From Acidobacteriota bacterium (GTDB lineage Bacteria; Acidobacteriota; Terriglobia; Acidiferrales; UBA7541), in the NCBI GenBank assembly GCA_003224075.1, contig QHYF01000285.1, positions 1 through 5,723 on the forward strand: a DNA stretch of 5,723 nt, given 5' to 3'. Position 1 is the stretch's first letter. Every line of letters begins with the position of its first letter. Positions 1-5,723 of the stretch are shown piece by piece. Below the pieces are notes generated by a model. It did not search any database, was not told the DNA's origin, and saw nothing but the letters and a program-made list of their open reading frames with translations. Both the position numbers and the translations under genes were made by a program.

Positions 1-1338
1 GAACTCTCGGAGGCCTTTCTCACCACGCTCCACGCCGAAGTGAAGGATCAAAGCGGGCCCGATGCGCTCAAACTCGCCGCGCAGGTAGCCATTACAGAGC
101 ATCGATTTCGCGATCACGTCTTCGCTATTTTCGATGCCGCAGGGAAAATGGTCATCAGTTCACAGGATGTTCCGCCAATGACTTCCGCAGTGGATTCTGC
201 GCCTTCGGGTTTGTTGTTGTCGCACTCATTTCAGCGCTTTCTGGATGCCTCATCGCATTCCGACCGTCTGTTTGGCGAGGTCAAGGAGCACAAATACGGA
301 TACCGGGGATTCGCGCGGCATTTTTCATCCGAGGGGAAGGCATACAACCTTGTCATCCTGCAATCGCTTCATCCTCAAGAAGAGATGCTCGAAGGAGTCA
401 CCTCCACATTCGCTTGGGTAATTCCCATTGCCATCCTGCTTGCGAGCGTGGGCGGCTACTTTCTCGCAAGGAAGAGCCTCGCGCCAGTGGTGGCGATGAG
501 TAGTCAGGCGGGCCGCATTGGCGCGGCCAACCTTCACGAGCGTTTAGTGGTCCAGAACGAAAAAGACGAGCTGGGACATCTGGCGCGCTCGTTCAACGGC
601 CTCCTCGACCGGCTCGGCCAATCCTTCGAACGCCAGCAGCGATTCATGGCGGACGCGTCGCACGAATTGCGAACGCCAGTTGCGATTTTACGTGGCGAGG
701 CGGAGGTCGCTCTCTCGCAGCAGGGGCGCTCTCCGGAGGAATATCGCGAATCGCTGGGCGTCCTTCACCAGGAGGCCGAGCGGCTCACGCACATCGTCGA
801 GGATCTTTTCACGCTCAGCCGTGCGGATGCCGGGCAGTATCCGCTTCAATTCCGTGATCTTTATCTCGATGAGCTAATTGCCGAGTGCGTGCACTCCGCC
901 CGAACGCTGGCGCTCGCTAAAAACATCTCGCTCAATTTCGATGAGGCCTCGGAGTCTCCCATCCAAGCGGATGAGTCTTTGCTCCGTCGCATGATTCTGA
1001 ATCTCCTGGATAACGCCATTAAGTACACACCGCAAGGCGGGCGCGTTGCGGTCGCGTGCCGTCGCGCCGGCGAGGAATATGCCCTGGGCGTTACAGATAC
1101 GGGCACCGGGATTCCAGCCGAACTGCAACCCCGTATCTTCGAGCGATTTTTCCGTGCCGACAAGGCGCGTTCCCGTGCGGAAACCAACGGGGGCGGAGCG
1201 GGACTAGGCCTTTCCATTTCCCGCTGGATCGCCGAGGCCCACCACGGACGACTCGAGCTCACCTGCTCTGATTCGAATGGGAGCACGTTTACGGCTTATT
1301 TGCCGGCAGCGCCCGGATGTTCAGTCTCTGCCCGTTAA
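1..1338 (+). CDS. Sensor histidine kinase of a two-component system, 5' end outside the window
   Basis: Inner-membrane sensor kinase that would autophosphorylate on a histidine and pass the phosphate to a response regulator, probably encoded just upstream. The frame is open from base 1, giving 445 residues in the window; numbering below starts at base 1. Residues 1-135 are the rest of an extracytoplasmic sensor domain (VFAIFDAAGKMVISS resembles a PAS/Cache-like strand pattern). A membrane helix lies at about 136-156, then a HAMP domain at about 157-210 with the usual proline (P162) and DEL motif. The HisKA H-box is SHELRTP with the phospho-accepting His221 (codon 661-663). The HATPase_c domain has the N-box NLLDNAIKY (334-342), G1 box DTGTGIP (from D366), F-box ERFFR and G2 box GGGAGLGLS. 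All catalytic boxes are intact. The core resembles CusS-like metal-sensor kinases, but the signal is unknown. A GTG at 40 is in frame but has no ribosome binding site and would remove part of the sensor, so it is not taken as the start. Confidence 0.95.
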   Translation, partial: ELSEAFLTTLHAEVKDQSGPDALKLAAQVAITEHRFRDHVFAIFDAAGKMVISSQDVPPMTSAVDSAPSGLLLSHSFQRFLDASSHSDRLFGEVKEHKYGYRGFARHFSSEGKAYNLVILQSLHPQEEMLEGVTSTFAWVIPIAILLASVGGYFLARKSLAPVVAMSSQAGRIGAANLHERLVVQNEKDELGHLARSFNGLLDRLGQSFERQQRFMADASHELRTPVAILRGEAEVALSQQGRSPEEYRESLGVLHQEAERLTHIVEDLFTLSRADAGQYPLQFRDLYLDELIAECVHSARTLALAKNISLNFDEASESPIQADESLLRRMILNLLDNAIKYTPQGGRVAVACRRAGEEYALGVTDTGTGIPAELQPRIFERFFRADKARSRAETNGGGAGLGLSISRWIAEAHHGRLELTCSDSNGSTFTAYLPAAPGCSVSAR

Positions 1339-1378
1339 TCCCCCGTTTATCTTGGCGTAGCTAACGTGGATTCTTCCC

Positions 1379-1403
1379 AGCCTGGCGTGGTGTGAGCCCG
1401 GCT
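1379..1403 (+). other. Hairpin in the leader of the outer membrane factor gene, abutting its ribosome binding site
   Basis: The arms AGCCTGGC (1379-1386) and GCCCGGCT (1396-1403) pair over eight positions with a single T-C mismatch, closing a nine-base loop (1387-1395). The 3' arm ends one base before the Shine-Dalgarno-like TAGGAG. No run of T follows, so it is not an intrinsic terminator. It could shape access to the ribosome binding site or slow RNA decay between kinase and pump genes; that role is inferred. GC-rich DNA yields such stems by chance fairly often. Confidence 0.4.
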
Positions 1404-1409
1404 TAGGAG
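1404..1409 (+). promoter_or_regulatory. Ribosome binding site for the TolC-family gene
   Basis: TAGGAG lies nine bases before the ATG at 1419 and is the best Shine-Dalgarno match at a gene start in the window. It fixes the start codon, and the protein that follows begins with a clean signal peptide, which supports the choice. Confidence 0.75.
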
Positions 1410-1418
1410 TCGAGCATT

Positions 1419-2096
1419 ATGAAATTGCTACGCATCTGCGCACTGTCGTGGATCTCCGTTGCTGCCACTTTGTTTTACGGCACAGGGATGGCCGTGGCTC
1501 AGGAGGCTGCGGCTCCCGCGAGCGGCGCTCCTGCAAAGGATTCGCAGCCGGCAGCTCAAACCACGCCCCCGGCGCTCCGCCTGACCCTGCAGGATGCCCT
1601 TGCGCGCGCCAGGAAAAACAGCACGCAATTCCAATCCGCCCTGACCGAAGCGGGGCTCGCGCATGAAGACAAAATTCAGGCGCGCGACGCCTTACTCCCC
1701 AGCGTGAGCTACAACAACGAGGCGCTTTACACGCAAAGCAACGGCCCGGGCAACGGCGTGCGTTACATCGCCAACAATGCCGTCCACGAATACGTCAGCC
1801 AGGGCAACGTGCATGAGACTGTGGACCTTGCAAGCATATTGAGTTTTCGACGTGCCACGGCCGCCGCTGCCGTCGCGCGCGCGCGGGCAGAAACGCTCAG
1901 CAGAAGCTCTCGTCGGCGCAAAAGGCCGCGGACGAAGGCGACCGCTTCTTCAAGCTCACCCAGGATCTCGAACGCGGCGGGGAAGTGGCGCATTCCGACG
2001 TCATCAAAGCCGAATTGCAGTCACAGGATCGCCGCCGTCAATTGCAGGAAGCTCAGTTGGGGCTTCTCAATGCGCGGCTGGATCTGGCGGTTCTGA
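1419..2096 (+). CDS. N-terminal fragment of the broken TolC-family protein (225 aa as read)
   Basis: This is what a ribosome starting at the ATG would make without correction. Residues 1-27 are a Sec signal peptide: basic MKLLR, a hydrophobic core, and AVA before Q28. An Ala/Pro/Gln-rich linker follows at about 28-52, then the start of the first OEP repeat (LRLTLQDALARARKN) and the strand region LLPSVSYNNEALY. Family resemblance stops at E158 (codon 1890-1892). The remaining 67 residues are Arg/Ser-rich (TLSRSSRRRKRPRT and onward), look like out-of-frame translation, and end at TGA 2094-2096. The product lacks half of the barrel strands and one of the two hairpins, so a working channel is very unlikely. 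Confidence 0.6.
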   Translation: MKLLRICALSWISVAATLFYGTGMAVAQEAAAPASGAPAKDSQPAAQTTPPALRLTLQDALARARKNSTQFQSALTEAGLAHEDKIQARDALLPSVSYNNEALYTQSNGPGNGVRYIANNAVHEYVSQGNVHETVDLASILSFRRATAAAAVARARAETLSRSSRRRKRPRTKATASSSSPRISNAAGKWRIPTSSKPNCSHRIAAVNCRKLSWGFSMRGWIWRF

Positions 2097-2758
2097 TTTT
2101 CCCCGATTTCAACGATAACTACGAGGTAGCCGACGATTTACATTCTCCCGTTGCTCTGCCAACCCTGGGCGAAGTCCAGCAACAGGCCGCGCGAGACAAT
2201 CCCGATGTTCGCGCGGCGTTGGAAGCGGTCCGCGCGGCCGGTTCTGACGTTAGCGTTGCGCGCGCAGGGTATTTGCCATCGCTGTCACTCGACTATTGGT
2301 ATGGAATTGACGCTGCACAATTTTCGGCGAATACCGTCATCAACGGTCAAAAGTTTTCCAATCTAGGTTCCTCCGCCTCGGCCACGTTGAATATCCCCAT
2401 TTGGAACTGGGGCGCCACGCAGAGCCGCGTCAAACAGGCCGAATTGCGCCGCACTCAGGCGCAGCGGGAGCTTTCTCTCGCTCAACGCAAACTCCTCGCG
2501 GAGATCAAGTCTCTCTACGCCGAAGCAGAAACGGCGTTGAACGAACTCGGCGGTCTCAACCGTTCCGCCGAATTGGCTGAGGACAGCTTGCGGCTGACCA
2601 CGCTCCGCTACAAGAGCGGGGAAGCGACAGTGCTGGAAGTTGTCGACGCCCAGACCACTTATGCGCAGGCGAGTTCCGCTTATCAGGATGGCGCGGTGCG
2701 CTATCGCGTGGCGCTGGCGAATCTGCAGACTCTGACGGGAGTGCTGACAACTCCATGA
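1985..2758 (+). CDS. C-terminal fragment of the broken TolC-family protein
   Basis: The genuine coding sequence in this frame begins about 90 bases upstream of the GTG at 1985, since AQQKLSSAQKAADEGDRFF and TQDLERGGE are already in frame from about 1895; the GTG is just an internal valine of GGEVAHSD. The GGGG before it is only a few bases away, too close for a ribosome binding site. Visible in order are the rest of the first helical hairpin (VIKAELQSQDRRRQLQEAQ), the inter-repeat segment LDLAVLIFPDFNDNY, the second repeat start VRAALEAVRAA, strand region YLPSLSLDYWYGIDA, the strand turn TLNIPIWNWGATQSRVKQAE, and the closing helix with RYKSGEATVLEVVDAQ. It shares ATGA with the adaptor gene at 2755-2758. 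Confidence 0.6.
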   Translation: MAHSDVIKAELQSQDRRRQLQEAQLGLLNARLDLAVLIFPDFNDNYEVADDLHSPVALPTLGEVQQQAARDNPDVRAALEAVRAAGSDVSVARAGYLPSLSLDYWYGIDAAQFSANTVINGQKFSNLGSSASATLNIPIWNWGATQSRVKQAELRRTQAQRELSLAQRKLLAEIKSLYAEAETALNELGGLNRSAELAEDSLRLTTLRYKSGEATVLEVVDAQTTYAQASSAYQDGAVRYRVALANLQTLTGVLTTP

Positions 2759-4104
2759 AGCTGATTATCAGTCCTCGAGTCCATTGGCGGTGCTGCTACG
2801 CGTTTCTATGCGCGTGCGTGGTGAGCTTGCCATTTCTTGCGAACGGCTGTGGCAAGGCCGAGAAGGAAAAGGAGCCGCTCGTCTCGGTGCAAACCACGCC
2901 GGCGAGGCGCGCTCCGATTTCTCAAACCGTTTCTGCCGAAGCGGTCGTCTATCCTCTCCAGCAAGCTACCGTCGCGCCCAAAATCACTTCGACGGTCAGA
3001 CAGTTCCTGGTGCAGCGCGGGAGTCGCGTGAAAAAAGGACAGTTGCTCGCCGTTTTGGAAAACAAGGATTTGACCGCCGCGGTGGAATCCACCAAGGGCG
3101 ATTTCGAACAGGCGGAGGCCACGTACATCACCACAGTGAATGCCAGTCTTCCACAGCAGATCCAAAAGGCGGAACTCGATGCCGTCGCGGCGAAGTCGGC
3201 CTTTGATGCGCAGCAAAAGCTCTACGAAAGCCGCAAGGAGCTTTTTCAGCACGGTGCATTGCCGCGGCGCGATCTCGATTCTGCGGAAGTCGCGCTGGCG
3301 CAGGCCCGTAGCCAGAACGAACAGGCACAGCGGCAACTCGCGGATCTGCAGCGGCTTGGAAAAGAGCAAGCGCTGAAGGCCGCACGGGGCTCGCGCATGT
3401 CGGCGGAAGGCAAGTATCGTAACGCCGAGGCACAGCTCAGCTACTCGGAGATCCGCAGCCCCATCGATGGGTTTGTGACGGATCGCCCGCTTTACGTCGG
3501 CGACCTCGCAACTGCGAACCAGCCTATCCTGACAGTGATGGACACGTCGCGGCTGATCGCGAAATCGCATATCGCCCAGTCCGAGGCGGCGGTTCTGAAA
3601 GTGGGAAACCCGGCGGAACTGAAGCTTCCCGGGCTCGGCGAACCCATCAAAGGCCGGGTCAGTTTGGTCAGCCCGGCTCTCGATCCTGGCAGCACGACCA
3701 TTGAAGTATGGGTTGAAGCGTCGAAACCGGATCCGGCGCTGAGACCCGGCATGACCGTGGAAGTTTCCATGACCGCGAAAACGGTTAAGGATGCTCTTGT
3801 CGTCCCTGCTCCTGCGGTCTTCAGGAATTCTGAGGGCGCGGACTATGTTCTCGTGGCAGGCTCCGACGGCCACGCACACATGAAGACCGTGCACGTTGGG
3901 CTGCGTAACGCGGAATTCGCACAAATCGTGACCGGCGTCGCCGCGGGTGATCCGGTGATCAGCTCGGGGGGCTACGCGCTGCCGGATAACACGCAGATCA
4001 AGATCGAAGCACCGGCCACCGCGGGAAAAGATGCAGGAGACAAATCCGCCAAGTCAGAAAAGCCTGGCGTCGCCACGAAGCCCGAACCCAAGGACAAGGA
4101 TTAG
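2755..4104 (+). CDS. RND efflux periplasmic adaptor (membrane fusion protein, HlyD/AcrA type)
   Basis: Periplasmic subunit that bridges the inner-membrane pump and the outer membrane channel. The 449-residue length is normal or slightly long. The N terminus is a signal sequence whose hydrophobic part ends LPFLANGC; Cys32 could be a lipidation site, though A-N-G-C is a weak lipobox. The first biotinyl-lipoyl-like half lies at about 70-106 (VKKGQLLAVLENKDL), then a long Ala/Gln/Glu-rich coiled-coil hairpin at about 107-225, and the second lipoyl half at about 229-265 (IRSPIDGFV, VGDLA). A beta-barrel covers about 268-345 (SPALDPGSTTIEVWVE, LRPGMTVEV). The membrane-proximal domain spans about 346-418 (LVVPAPAVF, VTGVAAGDPVISSG). 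The last 31 residues are a Lys/Asp/Glu/Pro-rich tail. The ATG overlaps the TolC stop (ATGA), which suggests translational coupling; the nearest GGAG (2738-2741) is 13 bases away and weak. Substrate cannot be told from this protein. Confidence 0.95.
   Translation: MKLIISPRVHWRCCYAFLCACVVSLPFLANGCGKAEKEKEPLVSVQTTPARRAPISQTVSAEAVVYPLQQATVAPKITSTVRQFLVQRGSRVKKGQLLAVLENKDLTAAVESTKGDFEQAEATYITTVNASLPQQIQKAELDAVAAKSAFDAQQKLYESRKELFQHGALPRRDLDSAEVALAQARSQNEQAQRQLADLQRLGKEQALKAARGSRMSAEGKYRNAEAQLSYSEIRSPIDGFVTDRPLYVGDLATANQPILTVMDTSRLIAKSHIAQSEAAVLKVGNPAELKLPGLGEPIKGRVSLVSPALDPGSTTIEVWVEASKPDPALRPGMTVEVSMTAKTVKDALVVPAPAVFRNSEGADYVLVAGSDGHAHMKTVHVGLRNAEFAQIVTGVAAGDPVISSGGYALPDNTQIKIEAPATAGKDAGDKSAKSEKPGVATKPEPKDKD
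4096..4100 (+). promoter_or_regulatory. Likely ribosome binding site for the RND permease gene
   Basis: AAGGA sits inside the last codons of the adaptor gene, ten bases before the ATG at 4111; a second AAGGA lies at 4090-4094. The adaptor stop codon TAG at 4102-4104 is in the same frame as the permease, so the permease cannot start upstream of it, and ATG 4111 is the first start codon after it. Confidence 0.5.
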
Positions 4105-4110
4105 CCTCGC

Positions 4111-5723
4111 ATGGACCTTTCTCCTGATTCGACGCGCGCAGCGCAGCTTTCGAGCAAGCCAGATGCTCCCTGGTTCCACCGACTCTCGCGCCCGATTCTA
4201 TTCTTGATTATCAGCCTGGCGCTCGTGGGCGGCTATTTTGCCTTCACGATTCCCGTTGCCGTCTTCCCCAACACCGATTTTCCGCGCATCGTCATCGGGG
4301 TCGACAACGGCGTCATGCCCATCGACCAGATGCTCGTCACCATCACGCGTCCGATCGAGGAAGCTGTCAACAGCGTTCCCGGCCTCCAGAAAGTTACTTC
4401 GGTGACCAGCCGCGGTTCCGCCGAGGTCGATCTGTACTTCGACTGGAAATCCGACATGATTTTGACGTTGCAGCGTGTGGACGCGGTCGTCGCGCGTTTG
4501 CAGCCGGACCTTCCTTCTACAGCAAAAGTGGAAACACACCGCCTGACCTTCGCGGTTTTTCCCGTCATTGGCTACAGTCTGACGTCAGACGCGCTGCCGC
4601 CGAACAAACTGTGGGAGATTGCCACCTACGACCTTAAGCCTCGCCTCAACCGGCTCGATGGCGTTGCGACAGTCATCATACAGGGCGGCCGCGTTCCCGA
4701 ATTTCAAGTCACACCGGATCCGGCACGCCTCCTTGCTGCGGGGATTACCGTCCCGGACATCTTGGACGCCATCAAACGCACGAATCTCATCGATTCGCCT
4801 GGCTTGATCGAGCATAGTCATCAGCTCGTATTGGGTCTCGTCAGCGGGCAGGTGCGCACTCCGGAACAGATTGGACAAATTGTGGTCAAGACTTCGACCG
4901 CTGGCATTCCCTTCCGCCTCGGTGACATCGCGAGAATCGCGCCGTCGGTCGCTCCGGTCTATACGATGGTGACCGCGAATGGCAAACCGGCCGTGCTTCT
5001 CAACGTGGATCGCCAGCCCGAAAGCAACACCCTGGACGTAGCAGACGAAGTGCACGCGCTCATCCGGGAACTCGTCCCGAGTTTGCCTCCCGGAGTTCAT
5101 CTCGAGCCGTTTTACGATCAATCGATAATCGTTCACGATTCCATTGCCAGCGTACGCGATGCCGTACTCATTGGCATTGCGCTCTCTTCGATCATCCTCG
5201 TGCTGTTCCTGCGCGACTGGGGAACTTCACTGGTGGCGGGATTGGTCATACCGGTGACTCTGCTCATCACCTTCATCGTTTTGAAATTGACGAATCAAAG
5301 TTTCAATCTGATGACTCTGGGCGGCCTCGCAGCCGCTGTCGGCCTGGTCATCGACGACGCGATCGTCGTCCTGGAAAATATCGTTTTGCACCGGGACGCA
5401 GGCCAAAGCCGGTTCCAGGCCATCCAGAGCGCTCTGCGGGAATTGACCGTACCGCTGATCGGGTCAACCATCACCCCGATTGTCGTTTTTCTTCCCCTCA
5501 TTTCTATCACCGGAGTGACCGGGACTTTCTTCCGCGCACTCGCCGTTACCATGACCGTTTCTCTGTTTACTTCGCTCCTTCTGGCATTGACTTGGACACC
5601 GACGCTCAGCCAATACCTCGTACGCCGGAGGGAAACCGCCGGAACGGTGTCCGAGTCTGAACGTCCTGACATGGCTGCTCTCCTCGCCGTGGAAGAAGCG
5701 CATCTCTCCGGTTTTTTCGGTCG
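4111..5723 (+). CDS. RND efflux transporter permease, N-terminal half (3' end outside the window)
   Basis: Inner-membrane, proton-driven pump of the AcrB superfamily, working as a trimer with the adaptor. The frame stays open to the right edge (about 537 codons), about half of the usual 1,020-1,060 residues. After a 25-residue cytoplasmic N terminus comes TM1 (about 29-47, ILFLIISLALVGGYFAF) and the conserved IPVAVFPNTDFPRI. The porter domain follows (PIEEAVNSVPGLQKVTS, LQPDLP, RLDGVATVIIQGG), then PSLPPGVHLEPFYDQS just before TM2 (350-367, ending FLRDW). TM3 is about 373-391. TM4 is about 400-420 and contains GLVIDDAIVVLEN with Asp415-Asp416, matching the AcrB proton-relay pair D407/D408. 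TM5 is about 450-470 and TM6 about 478-500. No frameshift is seen. The D-D pair fits HAE-type drug/hydrophobe pumps better than heavy-metal pumps. The partner Lys of TM10 lies outside the window. It starts six bases after the adaptor stop, so is surely co-transcribed. Confidence 0.95.
   Translation, partial: MDLSPDSTRAAQLSSKPDAPWFHRLSRPILFLIISLALVGGYFAFTIPVAVFPNTDFPRIVIGVDNGVMPIDQMLVTITRPIEEAVNSVPGLQKVTSVTSRGSAEVDLYFDWKSDMILTLQRVDAVVARLQPDLPSTAKVETHRLTFAVFPVIGYSLTSDALPPNKLWEIATYDLKPRLNRLDGVATVIIQGGRVPEFQVTPDPARLLAAGITVPDILDAIKRTNLIDSPGLIEHSHQLVLGLVSGQVRTPEQIGQIVVKTSTAGIPFRLGDIARIAPSVAPVYTMVTANGKPAVLLNVDRQPESNTLDVADEVHALIRELVPSLPPGVHLEPFYDQSIIVHDSIASVRDAVLIGIALSSIILVLFLRDWGTSLVAGLVIPVTLLITFIVLKLTNQSFNLMTLGGLAAAVGLVIDDAIVVLENIVLHRDAGQSRFQAIQSALRELTVPLIGSTITPIVVFLPLISITGVTGTFFRALAVTMTVSLFTSLLLALTWTPTLSQYLVRRRETAGTVSESERPDMAALLAVEEAHLSGFFG

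Larger units (their letters stand above)
1419..2758 (+). pseudogene. TolC-family outer membrane efflux channel, frameshifted with an apparent internal deletion
   Basis: Outer membrane factor that would form the trimeric exit duct of the tripartite pump encoded with the next two genes. The two halves of one protein lie in different frames: residues 1-158 are read from 1419, and the rest is read in the -1 frame from about 1892-1895 to the stop at 2756-2758. Together they give about 445 residues, slightly short of the 460-480 I would expect for this group. Family features are present on both sides: signal peptide, first OEP repeat (LTLQDALARA), helix FRRATAAAAVARARAE, then AQQKLSSAQKAADEGDRFF, the second repeat, and a C-terminal helix with RYKSGEATVLEVVDAQ. 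The helical stretch that normally joins ARARAE to AQ(Q/R)K, with the usual aromatic pair of the V-x-Y-Y-x-L type, is absent. A loss of 3n+1 bases, such as about 58, explains both the gap and the shift. Real decay and assembly error are both possible. Confidence 0.85.

Noticed and set aside
40..42. GTG as the start of the kinase
   Set aside because: The frame is open back to base 1, there is no Shine-Dalgarno sequence before it, and starting here would lose the first membrane helix that a sensor kinase of this type needs.
861..1286. Antisense frames opposite the kinase ATPase domain (141 and 84 codons)
   Set aside because: They are mirror images of strongly conserved kinase motifs, with no ribosome binding site or domain of their own.
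1379..1403. Intrinsic terminator between the kinase and the pump genes
   Set aside because: The stem is not followed by a T-run; the next bases are TAGGAGTCGAG.
1339..1418. Sigma-70-type promoter in the intergenic gap (TTGGCG at 1352 as -35)
   Set aside because: No acceptable -10 hexamer lies 16-18 bases downstream; the region there reads TTCTTC.
1885..1925. Programmed -1 frameshift in the TolC-family gene (an AAAA run at 1920-1923 was considered)
   Set aside because: The run does not form a proper slippery heptamer in the zero frame, it lies after family similarity has already changed frame, and slippage would not restore the missing segment.
2806..3924. Long antisense open frame of 372 codons opposite the adaptor gene
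   Set aside because: It lies wholly within a well-supported adaptor gene, is rich in Arg and Leu with no recognisable domain, and long antisense frames are common in GC-rich coding DNA.
4198..5703. Several antisense frames (up to 183 codons) opposite the RND permease
   Set aside because: The plus strand has a continuous, motif-rich RND permease reading from 4111 to the window edge; the antisense frames show no family features.
4111..5723. Heavy-metal (CzcA/CusA) pump annotation
   Set aside because: The TM4 motif has D-D-A rather than the D-G-A usual in metal pumps; the general RND permease label is safer.
1..5723. tRNA, rRNA, CRISPR arrays, insertion sequences, attachment sites
   Set aside because: No repeat-spacer pattern, terminal inverted repeats, transposase motifs or tRNA-like cloverleaf were seen; almost every base is in the four-gene set.

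Overview
The window is a GC-rich, tightly packed, entirely plus-strand segment from a Gram-negative bacterium. It carries the 3' part of a sensor histidine kinase gene, then an outer membrane factor gene, an RND periplasmic adaptor gene and the first half of an RND inner-membrane pump gene. The style of the outer membrane factor (for example the segments around IANNAVHEYVSQGN and LERGGEVAHSDVIKA) and of the pump resembles Acidobacteriota, probably a soil lineage. That assignment is from memory of the family and not from a search.

Layout: 1-1338 is a histidine kinase whose 5' end is outside the window. 1339-1418 is the only real intergenic stretch; it holds a hairpin abutting a good ribosome binding site and a pair of TGGCGT repeats exactly 30 bases apart. 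1419-2758 is a TolC-family outer membrane efflux gene that is broken. The reading frame changes near 1890-1895, and a conserved stretch of roughly 20 residues expected at that point is missing. 2755-4104 is the membrane fusion (adaptor) protein, overlapping the TolC stop codon by ATGA. 4111 to the window end is the RND permease N-terminal half (about 537 residues), open at the right edge.

How they work together: this is a tripartite efflux pump (permease, adaptor, outer membrane channel) in the order OMF-MFP-RND, placed directly behind a kinase that presumably belongs to a two-component system whose response regulator would be upstream, outside the window. The kinase resembles the CusS/metal-sensor group in its core. 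However, the pump has the D-D pair in its fourth membrane helix that is typical of drug/hydrophobe (HAE-type) RND pumps, rather than the D-G form usual in heavy-metal (CzcA/CusA) pumps, so metal export should not be assumed.

I did not find an undescribed system here. The one truly unusual thing is the lesion in the TolC gene, which could be real decay of the pump's exit channel or an assembly error.
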